64,000 nucleotides of DNA from Asterionellopsis glacialis (taxonomy: Eukaryota > Bacillariophyta > Plagiogrammaphyceae > Rhaphoneidales > Asterionellopsidaceae). The stretch is taken from assembly GCA_014885115.2 (NCBI GenBank), contig WKLE02005021.1:1-64000 (forward strand), in the 5' to 3' direction. A program made the position numbers and the translations under genes. The notes below the pieces were generated by a model. It was not told where the DNA came from, did no database searches, and saw only the letters and a program-made list of their open reading frames with translations. Shown here piece after piece: positions 55,910 to 64,000 of this stretch. The stretch's first letter is position 1, and each line of letters opens with the position of its first letter.

Positions 55910-56917
55910 TTAAGCAGCCGAAGCGCGATGTCCACTAGGATTAGACCTTGGCTTTGCAGAATGCTGTGGCATGAGGAATCGCTGCTTCATCTGTTGCAAT
56001 AGCATTTGTTGTGATTGTAGATCTGGTTTGAATCCTCCATTGTTCAGACAGTTTTGGTGGCCGGCAGATGCAGACTTCTTCAACATCTCCATTGCTGCGT
56101 TCTGCTTTAGAGCAAGATAGGCTGATTCCATTATTGCTTTCGTTCGTGCATCTTGGACTGGAGTACTTGATTGTGCCGGTACTTTAGTTTTTGAAGATAG
56201 TGCGTCATGTTTTTTCGACGAAGCAATAAGTGCCATTGTTTGCGCGCAAAGGGCTTGATTTGCTGCCATTTCTTGCTTGAAAACATTATTGGTGATTGGC
56301 TGAACGTCCTGGTGGATATTCTGTGGTCGAACGGTCTGCTGGGTATTCTGGTCAATACTTAGTTGTTGCGGCCGTGCCGAAATGAAGTTTGTGGGTGAAG
56401 ACATGGGATTCATGGCAGGAGGATTCCGAATAACAGGCATGCTGTTAACCATGGCTTGGTGCTGTTTCAAGCTTACTTCGCGAGCAACAGCATATTTTGC
56501 ACGATCGTTTTTGCAGTACATTTGAGTGCACAGTGCTTCATTGTTTCTTTGGAAAAACTCGTGGTAGTAAGCACCTAGTTCGGAACCTTTGTTGACGCGA
56601 GTAAAATTCCAGCGATTCAGCTTCCTAGTGAAACTTGTCCACTTAGTCTTTTTGAAGTACTTAGGAAGGACTACATTAGCGAATTTAAGCCTGTTGACGA
56701 TGATGAAAGCCCTCCCGTGGGGTAACCAGTTGATACAATCGTGATTGCTTTCGTCAGAGAGAACCTCCATTAGCCTTTGTGGAAAAATTTTTGCATTATC
56801 ATCTTGTTCTTCATCTTGGGCAAGCTGTTTGCGGTTTGAATTTATCGAAACCCTTTGGTCCTTTGGATTGATACAAGCTTGACTTGATAGCTTGGCAGAT
56901 AACGAATCTGTGTTCAT
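55910..56917 (-). CDS. Heat shock factor-type transcription factor
   Basis: 335 aa, single exon. The HSF DNA-binding domain covers about 43-135: FPQRLMEVLSDESNHDCINWLPHGRAFIIVN, LPKYFKKTKWTSFTRKLNRWNFTRV (recognition helix) and YYHEFFQRNNEALC. The remainder is Gln/Met/Asn-rich, without a clear heptad trimerisation region, as in many members of the expanded diatom HSF family. It binds nGAAn arrays in promoters. Target genes unknown. Confidence 0.93.
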   Translation of the reverse strand: MNTDSLSAKLSSQACINPKDQRVSINSNRKQLAQDEEQDDNAKIFPQRLMEVLSDESNHDCINWLPHGRAFIIVNRLKFANVVLPKYFKKTKWTSFTRKLNRWNFTRVNKGSELGAYYHEFFQRNNEALCTQMYCKNDRAKYAVAREVSLKQHQAMVNSMPVIRNPPAMNPMSSPTNFISARPQQLSIDQNTQQTVRPQNIHQDVQPITNNVFKQEMAANQALCAQTMALIASSKKHDALSSKTKVPAQSSTPVQDARTKAIMESAYLALKQNAAMEMLKKSASAGHQNCLNNGGFKPDLQSQQMLLQQMKQRFLMPQHSAKPRSNPSGHRASAA

Positions 56918-58080
56918 TTTGATGCGAGAGAGTTGATGTTCAGGGTCAGAAATCGTTTAGATTGTACGATTTTTTCAATTTCCGTTGTGCTGAAGTGAGT
57001 TGTGGGTGACTGTTCGATCTCAAAATTTCGTCAGTAAAGCACTTGTGAGACACCATATTACTACGAAGAAAAAGTAATAAAGAGTAAATGTATGTTTCCG
57101 TAGTCACCGCGACGCCTAGAGATCCCAGAAAAGGTTCGCATTCAGCGTCCGGTACCAACACGGTATTCAGAAGACAGAAAAAATCTGACGAGAAGGGCTA
57201 ATAGGTCGTGCAAGTGCCGGTAGAAATTTATTGTCGATTTTTTCGACGTAGATAAAGCTTGGGTCAAGCATTTCCTCAGAAAGAAGAATCGAGCGGTGGT
57301 ACTAAACAAACTTGACATCATTCTTCGCTATCCTGTCACATGACTGTCTCAAGCGACATCTGAAACTAAAGTTTAAACAGCCTCACCTAACCTGTTTCTG
57401 GTCTTTCGAACTGATATTAGTGAAACACAAGAATCTCAAATCGAGCTCCGATAAGTAGCCCGTGTCTTCTTTTAGTAGCGATAAATGAATTACTTTTACA
57501 TAGACCAATACAATAATATTGAAAGCGAACTTGACGTGATTCCTTTCGCATGTCTTTCAAGTGTCCCAAACGACATTTGAGACAAATTTCGAGATTTGAA
57601 TTACCGGTACAGAGAACAACTTTAACAAGTAGTAGAACAACTTTCACAGTAATGTAAAAAATAATATTCTTCTGAACTTGAACTTGAAGTTTCTGAAGTA
57701 ATGTATACTACGGTAGTCATGTAAGGTACATGTCAAATTTTCCAACTGACTATATTTATAACCAAATGGTAGATTATTCGATAGAGTATAAAATATAAAA
57801 TAATCAAATACCAAGCTACTAGAGTAGGTCCTACATAATACAGTACCTGGGTTGGATGGATGATTGATGATTGATATTCGTGTGCGAGGATTGGTTCGGG
57901 TTTTTTGTCGCACTCTGCAATAGTGTCGCAAAAAAACTAGGACCTATGTAACAGATACCTGGTATGATCCCCGGTGCCTGTACAGACGGTACCTGTACAA
58001 GGTACTGTTACCAAGTTACCGTTCTACATGTGATACAGTACACACCAGCAGGTACCTGGTACTGGGCTGTTAGGTTAGAC
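56918..58080. other. Intergenic region with a divergent internal repeat
   Basis: No gene recognised. Stretches at about 57308-57375 and 57526-57596 share AACTTGAC..., TGTCTCAAGCGACAT/TGTCCCAAACGACAT and GAAACTAAAGTTT/GAGACAAATTTCG, a weak degenerate duplication. A GGTACC island lies at 57957-58066. Confidence 0.4.
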
Positions 58081-61000
58081 TAATAAAACTACTACCTCGA
58101 ACTACGATGCATACTACCTTGAAACATGAAAACCAAACATGTCTCCCAAAAACTCCACAAGTAGATGAATATTGGTCTCAAAGAGTTTACTTTTCTTTTC
58201 TACCTAGCAGTCGTGTTGGACTGGACTTACAAAGTGCGTGTTATTTTATGCTAGCTAGAACTTGTTTTCCAGCAAACTTGACATATTTAGACCATTTCAC
58301 TCTTTCTGATTGAGTTATTGTGCTCCATCCAAGCATGTGAGAAAGCTTTTGTACTTGTTTTCTTTACATTATATCAAATAAAATGTGTGACACATGGGTG
58401 GCATACAGCATGCTCTGCTATATGTACACAAGAGATGAAGTAGAGCATGATACCCTTCTTGGGGCACACATTTTCTTTGCTTTGTTCATTTCATTTTATC
58501 TTAGTAAAAAAGTGATTGATCTGCAATTTTTTTCTGAAAGTGATTGCTCTGCAAATGCTGATCATCTGCACAGTTTCTTTTTAGTTTAACAAACATACTT
58601 TTTTGTATAACTCAAGAGCAGCAGGAAAATATGACAGTAAAATATCAATTTTTCTTTCTACAAAATTTAGTGCTTTAGCAAAAAAAATGTGATATAAAAT
58701 TGATATTTCTTCCTTTTAATTTACACTTAAAGATAATCTAAGTATTCCAATCTTGTGCAATCAAATATTACAAAAAATAAGGAAAATATGTTAATTCAGT
58801 ATCTCATCTTTCCTTGTAGTGTTCTGACCTTAAACAAAAGAAAAGAAGACACTTAGTAAGTCATGATATATCTTCTTTCAATGGTTAAAGAATAAATGTT
58901 TAAAAACTAAAACAAAGAAGAAATTATTCTTTAAGAACAAATCTGAAAACTACAGTATTGAATGAATGTATGAAAAAGGGCAATACAAAAAAAAATGGCA
59001 AATTAACAAGCAGTTGTGTCCCACTTTTTTAATGGTCTTCTAAAAAAATAGTATACCTATCATGAATATAAAGGCAAATAATATATAAACAGACCAGTTC
59101 TTAAGAGAAGAACAAGTTCAAAAAACTTGTCAAACAATATATTTTCTATTCTAGATTAATGAAAGGTGATAACTGAGGGGAAAACACCATGTTGATATGC
59201 ATGTCTGTCCCCTCAGGCCAATAATATGTTATTCTTAGCTGCTGTATTACATGTAACAGTATGTGTAATGTACTGAGGTATCAAATCAACCTTGTTTTGT
59301 GATGTAATGTACTTCTACAGTCCACATGCACCAATAAGAAATGGGCCAATTTTTGCCAAGCTTGAAATTTCTTTTAAAAAATCAGAAAAAAACAAGCTCA
59401 CAATAAGCAATGTTTCTTATTTATGATGTAAATATGACATCAAAAGTACAAAAGAACATAAATAAATGTTAATGTTTGTTTACCATCTCTTCAAAATTCT
59501 TATAGGCACTTCAGATTCTGCACAACTACCTTTTTTGAATGAGATATGTATGCTAGACTTCTGCAGCACCTGTGCGGCACATTGACAATGTTGAAAAATC
59601 ACAAAAAATCAGAACAATCAACCATTTTTGTAACTAACAACAATGATATGGATCAAACCACCATCTTTGTTTTAGTCATATGGAATGATCATATCAGCCG
59701 TCAGAATGTTTAATTGTTGATTGAATTTGGCCATTTTGTTCAATGACAAAAAAAGTGGCTTTAATGACAAAACAACAATTAACCATATTTTAAGCCCTCA
59801 AGTTGCCATTTTTTGTAATTTTTCAACATGCCAGTTCCAATATAGGTACATTTGGTGCATTAAGTAGGATGTTGTATTTTTTTTGCTTGATTGTAGTGTG
59901 TAAACAGTATTTTTTTTCATTGTCAATTCTCTGAGATATTACCCATGCACACAAGACAAGAAAAAAATTGAATCTTGCAAGAATTCAACATACTCCTGGT
60001 ACAATTACGTAGAATCTGCAAACAGAGGACAGATCAAAATTGTTACTTCCATCTCTCACCTAGAGAGCTGGAGCAACTCAGAGCAACTAAATTTATCTGA
60101 CTGTAAATAAGATAAATATGCCATTTAAGAAACAATGTTGAAAATCAAGCTTGAAATTTCTTTGGTATCTTGAAAAGTCCAGCTTCAATTTTTTTAAAAT
60201 CAAACTGTTACTTATTTTGCATGTTTGTCACAAAAATGCAAAATGGCATTTACATTTGTTCAAGGATTTATAATTGATAGCAATGTTTCATAGTTCAACA
60301 AGCTTATAATTTTCTGCATAAATAAGCAACTTCAAGCTTGACAAAATGGCACTTTTGATTATTGGTGGATTAGGGGGCTATGGTGGGGTCTTTGATACAA
60401 GACTTTGAAAATCAGATTAATTTGACTTTGAGTATCAGATTAATTTCTTTTGAGGTTGTTGAAAATAATGATTCAGAAATTATATTGGCTAGTATCATTA
60501 TTCTCTTTAGTGGAGCAGGAAACTCTTTATCACAAAGGAATAAATATAACTTTAGTATCAATTGGTAGACAAGATGGATCCCTTCTTTGATTTTGCAAAA
60601 AATGGAAGACAGAGTGAGGATCCCCAAAAGTGCCAAGTATCTCTTAAAGGGAAATTTTTTGAAATTTGACCACTGATTTGAAGAAGGTGGGCAGTAAAAT
60701 ATCAGCAGAGTACATGCCATTAGAGAAGCTAGTCTATATATACAAGAATTGTACAACAATATTTTTAGGGTAAATTGGAAGATGAAAAGCAAAACTAGTT
60801 TGGAGATCAAAAGATAAATTAAGATCTACCAATGAATAATAAAAGACAAAAGATGCATGGAGGATCCCTAAAAAATGCTTATACATAGTGCACATAGTAC
60901 ACCAGCAAGTGACTTAATAGTATTTATTTAAAAGTTATATTTGTCCCAGCCCACAGTAAACTTAAAAACACTCATCCTGAGGAATCCAATCCTTATTATT

Positions 61001-64000
61001 AACTATAAAACCAGTACCTTTTTAAAATAAAAGTATCAATATCTATTCTTTTACACTGAAACGTATCACCTGTGACATATAATAAGAGATAATAGTATAC
61101 CACTATAAAACTGTAGAAATAGAAACAGAGAACAAACATCTTATCCTTAAAGATATCTCCCTTATTGTGACATTGGCAAAAAGATAGAACCAAAGCCAAA
61201 TTTTACCAGCTACTACATTGAATATTTCAGCTTTTTTGTGATTTTCTACAATTTTCATCTTAAAGTTTACTCTACATCTTGCCAGATTTTGTAAATTAAG
61301 GCAAGCTCTGACTCATAATTTGCAGAACAACAAGCAAAATATTCTCTCAAGTGTGTTGCATTATTTATCATTTAGTATGTTGCTCCACATCATTGATACT
61401 ACAGTGGTGTGATATACTAGGACAACAACACATAGCAATTGTTCTTAAGATCAATTAAAAGAAGAAGACAGTAAAAACAGATTAACCAAGAACTACATGA
61501 GAAAAAGATAGAGAACAGTATCAATTTACTGCCTCCTTCTATTGTCTGATCTTAGGTAATCATACACTTGGTAGGGCTAAAGCCTCAGAGGCACATCATC
61601 ATTGTTATTCTTGGTGCTAGTTATAGATTAAAAGGCACTTTTCACTGCCTATTGAGCTTGTTTTTAATTAGGTAAGCCTATGATACTATCCTTTTATTGT
61701 GGGTGCACACTTATTCTAAAGAGGGGACATGCAGGACAAAGCGCTATATGATCAGAATCAGCTACTTCCGCCAAGGTAAGTAACTGTGGGTGTGAAGTGC
61801 ATATATATCAAACAAACCAGGAGAAGGGAATGTTCCTGCTGCATTTTTCCACCCAACCTATCACTTTGTAATCTTGTATTGTTCTTGTCTATAAACAACT
61901 TGTTAACAGAGTCAGAAGAAACCAGCAATATAATCTTGAGAGATACTCTTAAAGTATCACAAGCCAACTGATGTTCTTCTGGTAGTGGTCTGGGCTATTC
62001 TTAGTGGTACTTCTCAAAACAGAGTGATAGTATTGTTGGTGGTGATTTTAAACATATCCCCATCTCTGTCCTCTATGACACTATCTAGACACACTCCTTT
62101 TTTTATTCTTTAGCAGGTGGTGAATAGCAATGGGATTATAATATGCTGGTTACTATTGTTACACAACAGCTTGTAGGCAGTAGTGAAATAGCCCTTGCTT
62201 TTGCTTCTCTAACAATGAATAAAAATTGTGCTCCTATTGTGAAATACCAAATAATAAGACCAGCCAAAAAGCTCAGGTACAAGTTGAAGTATAATAAAAT
62301 ATGTAGAACAAACATTGGTATTTCCCTCCTACACACTTGTTTCTTTAGTTTAATGTGTAAGTCCCTGTAACTTACCTAGATCCTACCCTCCTTTAAGGAG
62401 TTAATTTCAATTCAGTCAAATCTTAGTAATATATATGATGTTCTGTAGCTTATATTTGTACACAAATGTGTAGATACACAGGTTATAATAAAGGAATAAG
62501 AAGATCAACAAACATACTTTATTTGTAGTTTAATACAAGTTACAATAAAGGTAAATTAAAAGCAGTTAATAGAAGTCCTTTCAAACAAGAACAAAGTATA
62601 GGTGGTTCTTCTTATTGTAAGTTGTAACAACAAGAAAAACTAATTATATCCATTCAAAATCATGAAGCTAAGACAAATAAGCTCAGTGCCAGGACATCTA
62701 CTTCATGCAGTGTGTTCTTGATTATTTTTAAGTATTATCACTCTGTTTTGGTTATCAACTTCCATGTAGCACTTTTTTGGTAAGAAGGAAGATCAGAACT
62801 CTGCTAAGACAAGAAGGCTATGGCTTGTTAATGTAGAGCCCTCTGCAAATTCCAATATTTGTATCATCATGTTATTACAGCAATGGGAGTGACTTACTCC
62901 TACTTAAAATTATGGTATATATGAAAATTTTAAAAAGACAAGTGACAAGTAATCATGATAATATTGTACTACATAGAAGAAGTGATGATTTCTTCAGTTT
63001 CACATTTGGTAGTTTCTAAAGTTTCTAACAGACTAGAAATAATGTTGAAACTAATTTACACTTGGGGGATTTACTTTTTTGTGTGCACAATTTGGTACTA
63101 TCAGTGCATCAAAGAGTAGTAATGCATCAATAGTTCTGATTATGTTTCTTTCACAGTTGAAGCCTTGAGTGTATGACACANNNNNNNNNNNNNNNNNNNN
63201 NNNNGTTGAAATGATAATTATTGCTACTAAATTCATTGTGTTTTTTCTGGTGCATTAAAGCAGAAAATTTTCATATCCCTGTTCAGGCAAATCTCATCTC
63301 CTCAGTAGGATGAAATATCAAAAATTTTGTAAGAAATGTTTAGGAATACTTCTACTAATAGAATATCCATTCAAGATTGATCAAACCCAAGGCAAAGAAC
63401 TCACCCAACACTATACATACATCTACCAACCAACCCATCAAGTTCCAATTCTTAAGGGACTCAACTCTTCAGCACAGATACTTCCCAGCTTCAGTAAATA
63501 CCACCCTTAGTAGGCCAAGCAATACAGGATGAGAGCTGTAGTAATGCAACCACACTCAATAAAGGTGATAGTACTTATGATCCTTCTTTAAAACTTAATT
63601 CCATCATTTTTTTCATTGAACCAATAACAAATTACCCTTTTAGGAGTTTTCAAATTTGTTTTGGGTTTTAGTTGTTCTCTCTTGATGGGGTTTCATTTAT
63701 TTGGTTTTGTTTATTCTCTCATGATGGGTTTTATTTAAGGTAGTTATTAGCATCACAGACCACCCTCCAGTGACATTAAAGAAGCTTTCCTACACAAACT
63801 AGTAGTACACATACTCTCTAGACATATTTGGGTATTTCCACTTGCCTAATATGTACTTGCCCTATGCTACTAGTGTCGACGGCGGCACAACACAACAATC
63901 AGACAATCAACACACAAAAGAAAAGAAGACTTTTATTTGGTGATGAAAATTATGAGCTTAGTTTAATCCGGAGAAGATCCAGCAATTTAGTAAGAAGTAA
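58081..64000. other. 6-kb AT-rich, CG-depleted region without recognisable genes
   Basis: ORFs are all under 135 codons, overlap on both strands and have no family features. I find no CG dinucleotide between about 58621 and 59570, and only sparse ones to about 63800. An 18-bp direct repeat (CAAGCTTGAAATTTCTTT) occurs at 59357 and 60146. A short hairpin with CTGAGGGG/CCCCTCAG arms lies at 59174-59216. Most likely ancient methylated repeats or heterochromatin. CG reappears after about 63870. Confidence 0.6.
63181..63204. other. Assembly gap (24 N)
   Basis: 24 undetermined bases in the AT-rich repeat region. Sequence on the two sides may not be truly adjacent. Confidence 0.99.

Noticed and set aside
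60412..60810. 132-codon minus ORF in the CG-free region
   Set aside because: It is hydrophobic and AT-driven, without motif or splice partners; overlaps a plus ORF of the same kind.

Overview
This is nuclear DNA of a eukaryotic alga with a secondary red plastid, most likely a diatom. Introns are short (about 90-120 bp, a few longer) and GT-AG. Several proteins start with a signal peptide followed by the 'ASAFAP'-type motif that marks import into complex plastids: triosephosphate isomerase (SASAFAP), dihydrodipicolinate reductase (FAGAFIP), a double AlgH-domain protein (CSSFVP) and a GST-like protein (VMSFTP). The species cannot be fixed from the sequence.

Region 1 (1-32 kb) is gene-dense, on both strands: three-domain nucleoredoxin, primase small subunit PriS, a PCNA-box protein with half an endonuclease III fold, a Tyr_phosphatase3 protein, a small secreted acidic protein, DNA polymerase kappa, proteasome subunit Rpn8, UTP15, a large PWWP/AT-hook/TFIIS-like chromatin protein, a plastid double-AlgH protein, a secretory double-SET protein, an ABHD17-like hydrolase, a ZIP transporter, a SET/MYND protein, plastid DapB and plastid TPI. 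A perfect palindromic E2F-type site lies between the divergent PriS and PCNA-box genes.

Region 2 (32.8-44.4 kb) holds a tRNA-Ala(AGC), a CpG-poor repeat island with a 56-bp-arm hairpin and a 25-bp inverted repeat, a membrane protein with PTISPTHT repeats, a three-exon HMA/Cys-rich metal-binding protein, a glutathionyl-hydroquinone reductase and a small ORF that is only an MCM7-type C-terminal winged helix.

Region 3 (44.77-48.95 kb) is a decayed element on the minus strand with remnants of a Crypton-like tyrosine recombinase: acidic N-terminal part, recombinase core, conserved C-terminal block and a Cys/His finger, broken by a frameshift and stops. It is strongly CpG-depleted. Region 4 (49.9-57 kb) returns to ordinary genes: an unknown 773-aa protein, a type I membrane protein with a 205-bp tandem duplication over its 3' end, a plastid GST and a heat-shock-factor protein. 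Region 5 (58-64 kb) is AT-rich and almost free of CG dinucleotides, has no convincing gene, and contains a 24-base N gap.

The genes do not form one pathway. Recurrent themes are replication and lesion bypass (PriS, Pol kappa, PCNA-box protein, MCM7-like domain), chromatin and SET proteins, and plastid enzymes. Exon joins were made by reading splice signals by eye; no search was run.
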